Shown here: positions 16,945 through 24,704 of the stretch, piece after piece
Numbering within the stretch: the first letter of the stretch is position 1
How the letters are laid out: every line of letters starts with the position of its first letter
NCBI RefSeq assembly: GCF_013387495.1
Contig: NZ_JABZEE010000007.1
Location: forward strand, 1-64,000
From: Streptomyces sp. PKU-EA00015
GTDB lineage: Bacteria > Actinomycetota > Actinomycetes > Streptomycetales > Streptomycetaceae
Direction of reading: 5' to 3'
Length of the DNA: 64,000 bases
Translations under genes and position numbers: made by a program
The notes under the pieces: model-generated
Databases searched by the model: none
Told to the model about the DNA's origin: nothing
The model's input: the letters and a program-made list of their open reading frames with translations, nothing else

Positions 16945-17799
16945 ATGGGCTCCAGGACTCTGCATGTCGATCCTTCCAACGCCGAGCAGGCGCGGACCTG
17001 GGACGGTGACCAAGGGGCGTACTGGGCGGAGCACGCCGCGGACTTCGACCGGGCGGTCCACGCCTACCAGCAGCCCTTCCTGGACGCGGCGCACCTCCAG
17101 CGCGGTGAGCGGGTCCTGGACATCGGCTGCGGGGCCGGGCTGACCTCGCGTGCCGCCGCACGGCTCACCGCGGGCGGGCCCGTGCTCGGCGTCGATCTGT
17201 CCGGGCCGATGCTGAGGGTCGCCCGCCGCGAGGCGGAGCGCCAAGGGCTCGACAGCGTCCGCCACGAGCAGGCCGACGCGCAGACCTACCCCTTCGACGA
17301 GGCGTCCTTCGACGTCGCGATCAGCCGCGCCGGTGCCATGTTCTTCGCCGACCCCGTGGCCGCCTTCCGCAACATCGCCCGCGCCCTGCGGCCCGGCGGC
17401 CGGCTCGTGCTGCTCGTCTGGCAGGACATCTCCCGCAACGAGTGGTTCCGGTCGTTCGTGACCGCCCTCGCCGACGGGCGCGACCTGAGCGCCCCACCCC
17501 CGGACGCTCCCGGCCCGTTCTCCCTCTCCGACCCCCACGTCGTCCGCGAACGGCTCGTCACCGCCGGCTTCCGCACGCCCCACCTGGACGACTTCGACCT
17601 CCCGATGATCTTCGGCCGTACCCCCGACGACGCCTTCGCCTTCGTCTGCGGCATGCTCGCGTGGATGGTCGAGGACCTCGACGAGGCCGGCCGCGCCCGG
17701 GCACACGCCGCGCTGCGCGCCGATCTCGAGGCTCACGCGACCCCCGAGGGTGTCCGCTACGACTCCGCCGCCTGGGTGGTCACGGCGACGCGTCCGTAG
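16945..17799 (+). CDS. Class I SAM-dependent methyltransferase
   Basis: This 284-residue protein has a Rossmann-type methyltransferase core: motif I VLDIGCGAGLTS, the acidic LGVDLSGPML, and motif IV FDVAISRAGAMFF. It resembles UbiE-like small-molecule methyltransferases. The frame is open to an ATG at 16876, but that start lies only 8 bases after the hem terminator, so the internal ATG at 16945 (MGSRTLHVDP) is preferred. The substrate is unknown. It sits between hemD and hemB without a visible link to tetrapyrroles. Confidence 0.8.
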   Translation: MGSRTLHVDPSNAEQARTWDGDQGAYWAEHAADFDRAVHAYQQPFLDAAHLQRGERVLDIGCGAGLTSRAAARLTAGGPVLGVDLSGPMLRVARREAERQGLDSVRHEQADAQTYPFDEASFDVAISRAGAMFFADPVAAFRNIARALRPGGRLVLLVWQDISRNEWFRSFVTALADGRDLSAPPPDAPGPFSLSDPHVVRERLVTAGFRTPHLDDFDLPMIFGRTPDDAFAFVCGMLAWMVEDLDEAGRARAHAALRADLEAHATPEGVRYDSAAWVVTATRP

Positions 17800-17860
17800 G
17801 CCGCTACCGCCGACGAGGTGTCGGTAATTGCCCGCCCCGGGCAGGCGTAGCGTGGCCCGT

Positions 17861-18862
17861 ATGACTGCGTACGGATCCTTCCCCGGTGCCCGCCCCCGGC
17901 GGCTCCGGACCAGCCCTGCCATGCGGCGCATGGTCGCCGAGACCCGGCTGCACCCGGCCGATCTGATCCTCCCGGCCTTCGTCCGCGAGGGCATCTCCGA
18001 GCCGGTGCCGATCCAGGCCATGCCCGGCGTCGTGCAGCACACCCGCGACACCCTCCGCAAGGCCGCCGTCGAGGCGCGCGAGGCGGGCGTCGCCGGGATC
18101 ATGCTCTTCGGGGTACCGGAGGACGCCAAGAAGGACGCGCTCGGCACGGCGGGCACCGACCCCGACGGCATCCTCCAGGTCGCGATCCGGGACGTGCGGG
18201 CCGAGGTCGGGGACGAGCTCGTCATCATGTCCGACCTGTGCCTGGACGAGTACACCGACCACGGCCACTGCGGCGTCCTCGACGCCGAAGGACGGGTCGA
18301 CAACGACGCCACGCTGGAACGTTACGCCGAGATGGCCCAGGTCCAGGCCGACGCCGGCGTCCACGTCGTCGGCCCCAGCGGCATGATGGACGGCCAGATC
18401 GGCGTCGTCCGCGACGCGCTGGACACCATCGGCAAGGAGGACGTGTCGATCCTCGCGTACACCGCGAAGTACTCGTCCGCCTTCTACGGCCCCTTCCGCG
18501 AGGCCGTCGGCTCGTCGCTGCGCGGCGACCGCAAGACCTACCAGCAGGACCCGGCCAACGTCCGCGAGTCGATGCGCGAGCTGGCGCTCGACCTCGAAGA
18601 GGGCGCCGACATGGTCATGGTCAAGCCGGCCGGGCCCTACCTCGACGTCCTGGCGCGCGTCGCGGAGGAGGCGGACGTGCCGGTCGCGGCGTACCAGATC
18701 AGCGGCGAGTACGCGATGGTCGAGGCCGCCGCCGAGAAGGGCTGGATCGACCGGGAGAAGGCCATCGCGGAGACGCTGCTCGGGATCAAGCGCGCGGGCG
18801 CGAGCATGATCCTGACCTACTGGGCGACCGAGGTCGCCCAGCGGATCGGCGCAGGTCGCTGA
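17861..18862 (+). CDS. hemB: Porphobilinogen synthase (delta-aminolevulinate dehydratase) HemB
   Basis: This 333-residue enzyme condenses two 5-aminolevulinate molecules to porphobilinogen. The two active-site lysines are Lys203 ([11 protein letters not shown]) and Lys255 ([11 protein letters not shown]). The metal-binding loop reads [14 protein letters not shown]: Cys127 and Cys137 are kept but the middle zinc cysteine is Asp129, intermediate between the zinc (CxCx7C) and magnesium types. The ATG at 17861 is chosen over a GTG 11 codons upstream. It has its own promoter region, separate from hemACD. Confidence 0.95.
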   Translation: MTAYGSFPGARPRRLRTSPAMRRMVAETRLHPADLILPAFVREGISEPVPIQAMPGVVQHTRDTLRKAAVEAREAGVAGIMLFGVPEDAKKDALGTAGTDPDGILQVAIRDVRAEVGDELVIMSDLCLDEYTDHGHCGVLDAEGRVDNDATLERYAEMAQVQADAGVHVVGPSGMMDGQIGVVRDALDTIGKEDVSILAYTAKYSSAFYGPFREAVGSSLRGDRKTYQQDPANVRESMRELALDLEEGADMVMVKPAGPYLDVLARVAEEADVPVAAYQISGEYAMVEAAAEKGWIDREKAIAETLLGIKRAGASMILTYWATEVAQRIGAGR

Positions 18863-18876
18863 CCCAAGACTTCCCC

Positions 18877-18910
18877 GACGGCCCGGTGCGCGCGTGAGCA
18901 CCGGGCCGTC
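18877..18910. terminator. Terminator between hemB and the TetR gene
   Basis: A perfect 12-bp stem (18877-18888 with 18899-18910) and 10-base loop lie between converging genes. Confidence 0.8.
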
Positions 18911-18945
18911 CGCCGTTCGTGCACGGTGGTCCCGGCGCCGACCGG

Positions 18946-19617
18946 TCAGGCGACCGCGTAGTCGGCGAGGGCCGGTGCGAGCAGGTCGAAGGCGCGGGCG
19001 GCCTCGGCCGCGACGGTCTGCGCGATGTCGTCGTTGGACCGGCCCGCGAGGGTGAGCTCCTGGATGCGCCCGAACAGGACCCGGTGCACCGCGCCGAGCA
19101 GCGCCGCGGCCGTACGGGGAGTGATGTCGCCGGAACTCGACCCCGTGGTCCGGGCGAGGGCTTCGGCCAGAGCATCCTCGCGCCGGTCGTGCAGACCCCG
19201 CAGGCACGCCGAGAGGGTCGGGCTGTCGTCGATCATGCGGGAGAAATCAGGGCCCGCGAATCCGGCGACCGGGTCCTGGGCAGCGACAGCGGCCTCGAAC
19301 GCGCGGCGCAGTGCCGCGAGGGCCGATTCACCGGCGGACCGGCCTGTGACGGTGTCCGCCAGGCTCGCGACGAAAGCCTCCTGGTGGTCCAGCGCCATGT
19401 CCTCCTTGCGCGGGAAGTAGTTGGTCACCGTCTTCTTGGCGACCCGCGCGGCGTCGGCGATCTCCGCGATGGTCGTCCGCTCGAAGCCCTGGGCCATGAA
19501 CAGCCTGGTCGCGTGATCGGAGATCAGCTGCCGTGTCTCGCGCTTCTTCGACTCCCGAAGACCCGCCGGCGCGGCGTGCGCCGGGGTGCCCTCCGCTGTG
19601 CTCGTGTCGTTGCTCAT
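18946..19617 (-). CDS. TetR-family transcriptional regulator
   Basis: This 223-residue repressor has a TetR HTH at about residues 22-68 (FERTTIAEIADAARVAKKT then VTNYFPRKEDM). The rest is an all-helical ligand domain. It is divergent from a small operon (53-residue peptide, VOC protein, DUF1772 protein) that it very likely controls, because a TTACGT-CCA-ACGTAA palindrome overlaps that operon's promoter. The ligand is unknown. Confidence 0.87.
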   Translation of the reverse strand: MSNDTSTAEGTPAHAAPAGLRESKKRETRQLISDHATRLFMAQGFERTTIAEIADAARVAKKTVTNYFPRKEDMALDHQEAFVASLADTVTGRSAGESALAALRRAFEAAVAAQDPVAGFAGPDFSRMIDDSPTLSACLRGLHDRREDALAEALARTTGSSSGDITPRTAAALLGAVHRVLFGRIQELTLAGRSNDDIAQTVAAEAARAFDLLAPALADYAVA

Positions 19618-19648
19618 GAGGGAATCTTACATCCGTAGCAAATTTATG

Positions 19649-19692
19649 TTGACACCCCCGGTTCGGTCGGTCTAAGTTTACGTCCAACGTAA
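19649..19692 (+). promoter_or_regulatory. Promoter and TetR operator of the VOC/DUF1772 operon
   Basis: TTGACA (19649-19654), 18 bases, then TAAGTT (19673-19678) form a good promoter. A perfect inverted repeat TTACGT-CCA-ACGTAA (19678-19692) directly abuts it, where a bound TetR dimer would block initiation. A related TTACATCCGTAG sequence lies at 19627-19638 on the regulator side. Confidence 0.7.
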
Positions 19693-19715
19693 GTTTCTAC
19701 CGAGGGGAACATCGC

Positions 19716-19877
19716 ATGCAGCGCATCGATCTCGCCCGGCTTCTCGCGGACCAGGCCGAGAACCCGCCCGCCGGCGGACGGCGGCAGGAGGGCCGACGGC
19801 CCGTCCAGCTCCACCCCGTCCGCTTCCAGGACCACAACCGTCGCGCACGCAACCTCCCGCGCCGCAGCTCCTACTGA
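19716..19877 (+). CDS. Small ORF, 53 residues, first in the TetR-controlled operon (no known family)
   Basis: An ATG with a good GAGGGGA ribosome site seven bases upstream opens a 53-codon frame (MQRIDLARLLADQAENPPAG, then an Arg-rich tail ending RRSSY). It lies just downstream of the predicted promoter and operator and 59 bases before the VOC gene. I recognise no family. The N-terminal 16 residues could form an amphipathic helix; the rest is probably disordered. It could be a real peptide or a translated leader that sets expression of the genes after it. Confidence 0.5.
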   Translation: MQRIDLARLLADQAENPPAGGRRQEGRRPVQLHPVRFQDHNRRARNLPRRSSY

Positions 19878-19936
19878 CCGACCCGACCGCCACCGTGGCG
19901 CGCCGGCTTCCCCGACCTCCGGAAAAGGACACCGCC

Positions 19937-20344
19937 TTGCAGATCACCGCCTCCACCGTCTCGCTCACCGTCGACGACGTGGCCGCTTCCCAGGCCTTCT
20001 TCACCACCCACCTCGGCTACCAGGAGCAGGCCGCCGCCGACGGCTTCGCCTCCCTCACCCGGGCCGACGCCGCAGTCGACATCGTTCTGCTGCGGCGCGG
20101 CATCGAGGTCCTGCCCGCAGAGCAGCGAGACCAGCGGGTCGGCGGGCTGATCCTCGCCTTCACCCTCACGGGGCTGGAGGCCGAGGAGAAGCGGCTGCAC
20201 GGCGAGGGCGTCGAGATCACCATGCCGCTGCGCGAGGAGCCGTGGGGCGAGCGGCTCTTCCAGATCACCGACCCGAACGGGGTGATCGTCCAGTTCGTCG
20301 AATGGGTCACCCCCGCCGCCGACAGTGCGGAGGAGAACGCATGA
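19937..20344 (+). CDS. VOC (glyoxalase/bleomycin-resistance/dioxygenase) family protein
   Basis: This 135-residue protein is a single vicinal-oxygen-chelate unit made of two beta-alpha-beta-beta-beta modules (VSLTVDDVAASQAFFTTHLG and FQITDPNGVIVQFVEWV). Such proteins bind a metal or a hydrophobic ligand; the C-terminal Glu in VQFVEW is a typical metal ligand. The TTG at 19937 is preferred because GGAAAAGGA lies 7 bases before it; a longer frame opens at 19895. The stop overlaps the DUF1772 start (ATGA), implying translational coupling. Confidence 0.82.
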   Translation: MQITASTVSLTVDDVAASQAFFTTHLGYQEQAAADGFASLTRADAAVDIVLLRRGIEVLPAEQRDQRVGGLILAFTLTGLEAEEKRLHGEGVEITMPLREEPWGERLFQITDPNGVIVQFVEWVTPAADSAEENA

Positions 20345-20853
20345 GAACACTGAGCACCGCGGCCCTCGTGGCCTCCACCGTGGCGACCGGGCTGATGGCC
20401 GGTCTGTTCGCCGCCTTCGCCTATGCGGTCATGCCGGGTCTGGCCCGCTCCGGCGACCAGGCGTTCGTCCAGGTCATGCAGCACATCAACCGCGCCATCA
20501 TCAACGGCTGGTTCCTGGTGCCCTTCCTGCTGCCGCTGCCCCTGCTCGTCCTCGCGGCGGTCCGGCCGGGGGACGGGCACGTCGGAGGGGCCCGCTGGTG
20601 GATCGTCGCCGCGCTCGTCCTGTACGTGGTGGCGTTCCTGGTGACCGGCACGCAGAACGTGCCGCTCAACGAGGCGCTCGACAAGGTGTCGCTCGCGGGC
20701 GACACCGCTCAGCTCGAGGCCGCTCGGGCCGCCTTCGAGGACACGTGGGTCAGGTGGAACACCGTCCGGGCCGTCCTGCACACGGCGGCCTTCGGCTGCC
20801 TCGCGTGGGCCCTGTACGTCCAGGGCGCGCAGGGCCTCAGCGCAGGTCGCTGA
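20341..20853 (+). CDS. DUF1772 (anthrone-oxygenase-like) membrane protein
   Basis: This 170-residue protein has four predicted membrane helices (about 6-30, 54-75, 84-105 and 140-160). NVPLNEALD in the loop and WNTVRAVLHTAAF before the last helix are typical of DUF1772, a family that includes cofactor-free anthrone oxygenases. With the VOC protein it may oxidise or remove a hydrophobic or quinonoid compound sensed by the divergent TetR; this is inference. It is coupled to the VOC gene by a four-base overlap. The 3' end overlaps the convergent DUF397 gene by 17 bases. Confidence 0.8.
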   Translation: MRTLSTAALVASTVATGLMAGLFAAFAYAVMPGLARSGDQAFVQVMQHINRAIINGWFLVPFLLPLPLLVLAAVRPGDGHVGGARWWIVAALVLYVVAFLVTGTQNVPLNEALDKVSLAGDTAQLEAARAAFEDTWVRWNTVRAVLHTAAFGCLAWALYVQGAQGLSAGR

Positions 20854-21073
20854 CGAAGGCCGTCCAGGCGGCCGGGGCGAGCGCCAGCACCGGGCCGCCG
20901 GGGGTCTTCGAGTCGCGGACGTGGACGGTGGTGGGATGCGCGGCGACCTCGACGCACTGACCGCCCTCGTCGCCGCTGTGGCTCGACTTGTGCCAGTCGT
21001 ACGCCACTTCGAGGCAGGCGCCGCCCTCGCTGCCGCTGTAGCTGGACTTGAACCACTTCGATGCGGTGCTCAT
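20837..21073 (-). CDS. DUF397 protein with a duplicated N-terminal motif
   Basis: This 78-residue protein belongs to DUF397, small proteins that accompany XRE/DUF5753 regulators in streptomycetes. Unusually, the signature occurs twice: WFKSSYSGSEGGACLEVA at residues 7-24 and WHKSSHSGDEGGQCVEVA at 27-44. The usual VRDSKTPGGPVL and final AWTAFVSDLR follow once. This looks like an internal duplication of about 20 residues. It starts with an ATG overlapping the XRE stop, so the two are coupled. Confidence 0.88.
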   Translation of the reverse strand: MSTASKWFKSSYSGSEGGACLEVAYDWHKSSHSGDEGGQCVEVAAHPTTVHVRDSKTPGGPVLALAPAAWTAFVSDLR

Positions 21074-21894
21074 TGCTCTCCCAGCAGCCGGTCCAACAGG
21101 CCCGTGCTGTCTTCCGGGTTGAGGGCCTGTGCCCGCAGCATCGCATACTTCTGCGCCAGGATGCTGACCTCGTCGGGGTCCGTGAGCAGCTGGCTCCCGC
21201 GCTGCCCCTCGGCGTATCCGAGGAGCTGGTGATCGGGAGTCTCGACCAGGATGAAGGGGCCGTCCAACCCCGCATGGCAGGTGCGGCCGAACGGCATCAC
21301 TTGCAGCGATACGCCCGGCAATTCGGCGCACGCGCGTAAGTGACGCACCTGCTCCTCGTGCACGTCGTCGCCGCCGATGCGGTCCATGAGGATGGCCTCC
21401 CACATCACGAAGCTGATCGTCGGCGGCCGGGTCCGCGCCAGGATCTCCTGGCGTGCGACGCGCGCGGCGACCTGTGCCTCGATCTCGTCCGCGTTGAAGA
21501 CGGGCACCCGGCTGCGGAAGACCCCACGCGCGTAGCGCTCGGTCTGGAGCAGGCCCGGGACGACCTGGTTGTCGTACCAGGACAGCGCGATCGCCTCCCG
21601 CTCCAGGTCCATGTACTCCTCCGCCCACGCCGGGATCAGGTCCACCTCCGGCATGTGCTCGACCGCCACCGACAGCGCGCCCTTCGTGTCGAGGCGGTCG
21701 TCGAGTCTCTGCGCGAGGTCCGGCTTCAGCGGACGACGGCCCTGTTCGATCGAGGCGACCGTCTCCTCCGCGAGGTTGAACGCCGTCGCGAGTTCGCGTT
21801 GGGTGAGGCCCGCGGCCTCGCGGAAGCGGGCGAGCTGGCGGCCGACCATGCGCATCGCCGAGGCGTTCTTCCGGTGGCGTCTCCTGGGGTGCAT
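21070..21894 (-). CDS. XRE-family regulator with DUF5753 domain (WhiJ-like)
   Basis: This 274-residue regulator has an N-terminal HTH_31 domain (about 15-75, LTQRELATAFNLAEETVASI) and a C-terminal DUF5753 domain (about 90-265, with WYDNQVVPGLLQTERYAR). It belongs to the large WhiJ-like family, usually encoded with a DUF397 partner and an HATPase protein, as here. In S. coelicolor such modules influence sporulation and antibiotic production. The DUF397 partner probably modulates DNA binding. It is divergent from the HATPase gene across a 16-bp inverted repeat. Confidence 0.9.
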   Translation of the reverse strand: MHPRRRHRKNASAMRMVGRQLARFREAAGLTQRELATAFNLAEETVASIEQGRRPLKPDLAQRLDDRLDTKGALSVAVEHMPEVDLIPAWAEEYMDLEREAIALSWYDNQVVPGLLQTERYARGVFRSRVPVFNADEIEAQVAARVARQEILARTRPPTISFVMWEAILMDRIGGDDVHEEQVRHLRACAELPGVSLQVMPFGRTCHAGLDGPFILVETPDHQLLGYAEGQRGSQLLTDPDEVSILAQKYAMLRAQALNPEDSTGLLDRLLGEQ

Positions 21895-21930
21895 ACCTCA
21901 CCAACTCCCCGGACGCCTCCGTACGTTACG

Positions 21931-21971
21931 CCTCGCCGACCCGTACAAATGAAACGTACGGGTCGGCGGGG
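21931..21971. promoter_or_regulatory. Large inverted repeat between the XRE and HATPase genes (candidate operator)
   Basis: A 16-bp inverted repeat (21931-21946 with 21956-21971, one G-U pair) centred on AAATGAAAC carries the core CCGTAC/GTACGG. Another GTACGT occurs at 21920-21925. Its place between divergent start codons suits an operator for the WhiJ-like regulator rather than a terminator. Confidence 0.5.
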
Positions 21972-22007
21972 TGCAGCCGGGCCGTCACACGACGCGACGC
22001 TCGTCCC

Positions 22008-22409
22008 GTGGACAAGACGATGCAACACGAGGACCTTCGCGAGCTGTTCTGCCGACGCGATCGTCGATCTGTCGCGGCCGCACGGGAGTTCGCGCGCGCG
22101 ACGCTCACTGCGTGGGACTGGGGCGCGCGGGCCGACGATGTCACCCTCTGCGTGAGCGAGCTCGCGACGAACGCGCTGGTGCACGGCGTACCGCCGGGGC
22201 GCGGGTACCTGCTGCGGATGTGGCTGTACGAACGCGGCGCCGTGCTGCGGGTCGAGGTGCACGACAGCGGCGACGGACGGCCGTGCAGGCGCGCCCCGGA
22301 CGGGGAGTCGGGGCGCGGCCTGCTGCTGGTGGACGCGCTGGCCGACGGGTGGGGCGTGGGGCCGCGCGAGCCCGGCAAGGTGGTGTGGTGCGAGTTCGCG
22401 CGGCCGTGA
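22008..22409 (+). CDS. ATP-binding SpoIIAB/RsbW-like (HATPase_c) regulatory protein
   Basis: This 133-residue protein is a single GHKL ATPase domain of the anti-sigma kinase type. The N-box is CVSELATNALVHG, followed by VEVHDSGDG (G1) and ESGRGLLLVDALADGWG (G2). Such proteins in WhiJ-like modules may be serine kinases or anti-sigma factors, but no sigma or antagonist gene is adjacent. The start is GTG at 22008; an ATG four codons later is possible. Confidence 0.85.
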   Translation: MDKTMQHEDLRELFCRRDRRSVAAAREFARATLTAWDWGARADDVTLCVSELATNALVHGVPPGRGYLLRMWLYERGAVLRVEVHDSGDGRPCRRAPDGESGRGLLLVDALADGWGVGPREPGKVVWCEFARP

Positions 22410-22509
22410 ACCGGGCGCCTTACGACGCGTCGAGCACCGTGCCGGTGAGGACCGGGCCCTGCGGCTCGCCCTCCTCCGTGTTGCCTGTGCCGGTGCGTGC
22501 GCATGGAGC

Positions 22510-22550
22510 GGCCGCGGACCCGGGGTGTGTGTGCTCCCGGGGCCGCGGCC
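22510..22550. terminator. Bidirectional terminator between HATPase and chitinase genes
   Basis: A 15-bp stem with one mismatch (22510-22524 with 22536-22550) lies between two converging genes. Confidence 0.75.
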
Positions 22551-22573
22551 CGTTCATGAGGTGACCGGGACGG

Positions 22574-23455
22574 TCAGCAGTACAGGTTGCCGCCCGGTGA
22601 CACACCCAGGATCTGGGTGAACCGCTGGTAGTTGTTGGCGCGGCTCTGGACCTGCGCCGGGTTCTTGCCGTCGCACTCCAGGGAGCCGTTGATGGAGCGG
22701 ATGGTCTGGCCGAAGCCCGCCTGGTTGACCATCGCGTTGTGCGGGGTCATGGTGCCGGGGCCGGTCTGGGTGTTCCAGTACCAAAGGCCCGTCTTCCAGG
22801 CGACGGCCGCCTCGCGCTCCACGCGCCACGGGTTGTTCAGCAGGTCGATGCCGAGCGCGTCCCCCGCGGCCTTGTAGTTGAAGTTCCAGCTCAGCTGGAT
22901 GGGGCCGCGTCCGTAGTACGCCGCCTGGCCGGCGGGACAGCCGTAGGGCTGGCTCCGGTCGCAGTAGTGCGGGTAGTTGGCGGTGTTCTGTTCGACGATG
23001 TGGACGAGCCCGCCGGTCTCGTGGCTCACGTTGGCCAGGAAGGCGGCGGCCTCCTGCTTCTTCACCGTGTCGCTGCCGGTGTTGGCGAAGCCGGGGTAGG
23101 CGCTCAGGGCCGCGGTGAGGCCGCTGTACGTGTAGAAGGAATTCCGGTTCGGGAACATCTGGTTGAACTGGGCCTCGCTCACCACGAAGCCGGACGGCGA
23201 CGGCGCGCCGCCGCAGTTGTACGGGTCCCAGTACCAGGTGCTGATCGTCGGGTCGTAACCCGGGTTGTCGTGCTCGGCGATGTAGTAGGCGCCGTTGTAC
23301 CTGACAACGTTGCCAGTCGTGTACCAGGCGCCCTGCTGCCAGTTGGGGGCGGTGTCGCAGGGCGAGGCGGCGGAGGCGGAAGGCATCAGGATCCCGGCGA
23401 GGCCGGTGGCCATGAGGACCGCGGCGAGCAGAGCCGCGAGGCGTGTTCTCAGCAC
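22574..23455 (-). CDS. Secreted GH19 chitinase with N-terminal CBM5/12 chitin-binding domain
   Basis: This 293-residue enzyme cleaves chitin outside the cell. Residues 1-30 form a Sec signal peptide ending PSASAA. Residues 31-80 form a CBM5/12 domain (WQQGAWYTTGNVVRYNG, STWYWDPYNC). Residues 87-293 form the GH19 catalytic domain with likely acid and base Glu146 (SHETGG) and Glu155. YYGRGPIQLSWNFNY and the C-terminal cysteine are typical of the ChiF/ChiG class. A DasR-like site overlaps its promoter, so GlcNAc-dependent control is likely. Confidence 0.95.
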   Translation of the reverse strand: MLRTRLAALLAAVLMATGLAGILMPSASAASPCDTAPNWQQGAWYTTGNVVRYNGAYYIAEHDNPGYDPTISTWYWDPYNCGGAPSPSGFVVSEAQFNQMFPNRNSFYTYSGLTAALSAYPGFANTGSDTVKKQEAAAFLANVSHETGGLVHIVEQNTANYPHYCDRSQPYGCPAGQAAYYGRGPIQLSWNFNYKAAGDALGIDLLNNPWRVEREAAVAWKTGLWYWNTQTGPGTMTPHNAMVNQAGFGQTIRSINGSLECDGKNPAQVQSRANNYQRFTQILGVSPGGNLYC

Positions 23456-23538
23456 TCGATCACTCCTTTGAGCGCAACGGCTCGCCCTGGAGCGGTAGTT
23501 GGCCTTCGGGCGAGCCGCGGTGGGGGGCTGTGCCGCTT

Positions 23539-23578
23539 ACTCAAGCGCGATGTCATGATCGAGTCAAGGTATAGACCA
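23539..23578 (-). promoter_or_regulatory. Chitinase promoter with DasR-responsive element
   Basis: Reading the minus strand, TGGTCTATACCT (23578-23567) matches 10 of 12 bases of the DasR site TGGTCTAGACCA and the known chitinase-promoter repeat. It is followed at once by TTGACT (23567-23562), 17 bases and TTGAGT (23544-23539) as promoter boxes. DasR would repress here until glucosamine-phosphate accumulates. Confidence 0.7.
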
Positions 23579-23620
23579 ATGAGAACCGTGGGTAACATTC
23601 ACATTCGGTCGTTACGGAAC

Positions 23621-23664
23621 AGGCGCCACCCTGCAGGCCGACAGGCACCACCCTGCAGGCCGGC
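23621..23664. repeat. Exact tandem duplication of a 22-bp unit
   Basis: AGGCGCCACCCTGCAGGCCG plus AC (23621-23642) is repeated head to tail at 23643-23664 with two substitutions. It lies between the chitinase promoter and the stop of the next minus-strand gene and contains the PstI-like CTGCAG core in both copies. Confidence 0.8.
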
Positions 23665-23674
23665 AACCGGGCGT

Positions 23675-24562
23675 TCAGCCCTCGTCGTCGAGCAGCTCCA
23701 CGAGCCGGGACAGGCCGTCGGCGGAGTGGCCCTCGGCGATCGAGCGGTCGAGGAGCTTCTGGAACGGCTCGAACAGCTGCGTGCTGACGCCCTGTTCGCG
23801 GTAGGTGGCCGTGAGGTTCGGGAAGGCGGCCTGGTTGACGGCGAGGCTGGAGACGTCCGTGAGATGCCGGCCGGAGTCGACGGCCTCGGCGATGCCCGGC
23901 ACGACGCCCTCGAGCATCGCGGAGACCCAGGCATGCAGCGGCCCGGCGAACTCCGAGGCGGTGACGCCCGCCGAGCGGACCAGCGCGAGGGCCTGCGTCA
24001 CACCGATGAGCATCCCGTACATGCTGGTCAGCAGCGCCAGGTCGTGCAGCGCGGCGCGACCGGGATCCGTACCGACCCACTTCGTGCCGCCGAACGCGGC
24101 GAGCACCGGCTCGTGCGCCTCGTACGCCTGCTCGTCGCCGCTGTAGAGGACGTACGCGGCCGGGGTCGCGATCATCTGCGGGACGGCCATGATGCCGCCG
24201 TCGATGTAGCGCGCGCCCTGCTTGTGCGCGTACGCCGCGAGGTCGCGGGCCTGGGCGGGCGTCCCGTTGGTGAGGTTGACCAGCACCGTGCCGGTGAGGT
24301 CGGCCGGCGCCAGCGCCTCGCGGACGTCGTCGTTCGTCGTCAGGCACACGATCACGAGCGGGGCGGCGGCCACCGCGTCGGCGACGGTGGAGGCGGGCAG
24401 CGCGCCCTGGGCGACCAGCGGGCCCGTCTTCGCGCTGGTTCTGTTCCACACGGTGACGGAGTGGCCCGCGCGCAGGAGGGCGGCGGCGAGGGCGGAGCCC
24501 ATCATGCCGAGGCCCAGCACGGAGACATGGCTGACCTGCGTTTTCTCAGATGTCGAAGGCAT
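23675..24562 (-). CDS. Imine-reductase/3-hydroxyisobutyrate-dehydrogenase-type NAD(P)-dependent oxidoreductase
   Basis: This 295-residue protein has an N-terminal NADP-binding Rossmann fold (VSVLGLGMMGSALAAALL, then VTVWNRTSAK, whose Arg/Ser suggests NADP) and a C-terminal all-helical dimerisation domain. The spacing and the HDLALLTSMYGMLIG segment match Streptomyces imine reductases, where the Asp near residue 172 is the proton donor position. The reaction is probably imine reduction to an amine, but the natural substrate is unknown. A GACT-AAAA-AGTC palindrome lies upstream (24603-24614). Confidence 0.83.
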   Translation of the reverse strand: MPSTSEKTQVSHVSVLGLGMMGSALAAALLRAGHSVTVWNRTSAKTGPLVAQGALPASTVADAVAAAPLVIVCLTTNDDVREALAPADLTGTVLVNLTNGTPAQARDLAAYAHKQGARYIDGGIMAVPQMIATPAAYVLYSGDEQAYEAHEPVLAAFGGTKWVGTDPGRAALHDLALLTSMYGMLIGVTQALALVRSAGVTASEFAGPLHAWVSAMLEGVVPGIAEAVDSGRHLTDVSSLAVNQAAFPNLTATYREQGVSTQLFEPFQKLLDRSIAEGHSADGLSRLVELLDDEG

Positions 24563-24704
24563 GCCTCGATCCTTGTCCGGCCCGGATGGCCGGACAAGTA
24601 CCGACTAAAAAGTCAGATACGCACCAACTGGTAAGTGCTGTGGTGATCAGCGGACGTGCGGCGCACCCTGGAAGGGGTACGCGTACCGCTGGAGGTGATC
24701 CGCC

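Noticed and set aside
24603..24614. GACT-AAAA-AGTC palindrome before the imine reductase as an operator
   Set aside because: Short and AT-rich; no regulator is adjacent, so it is only noted within the gene entry.
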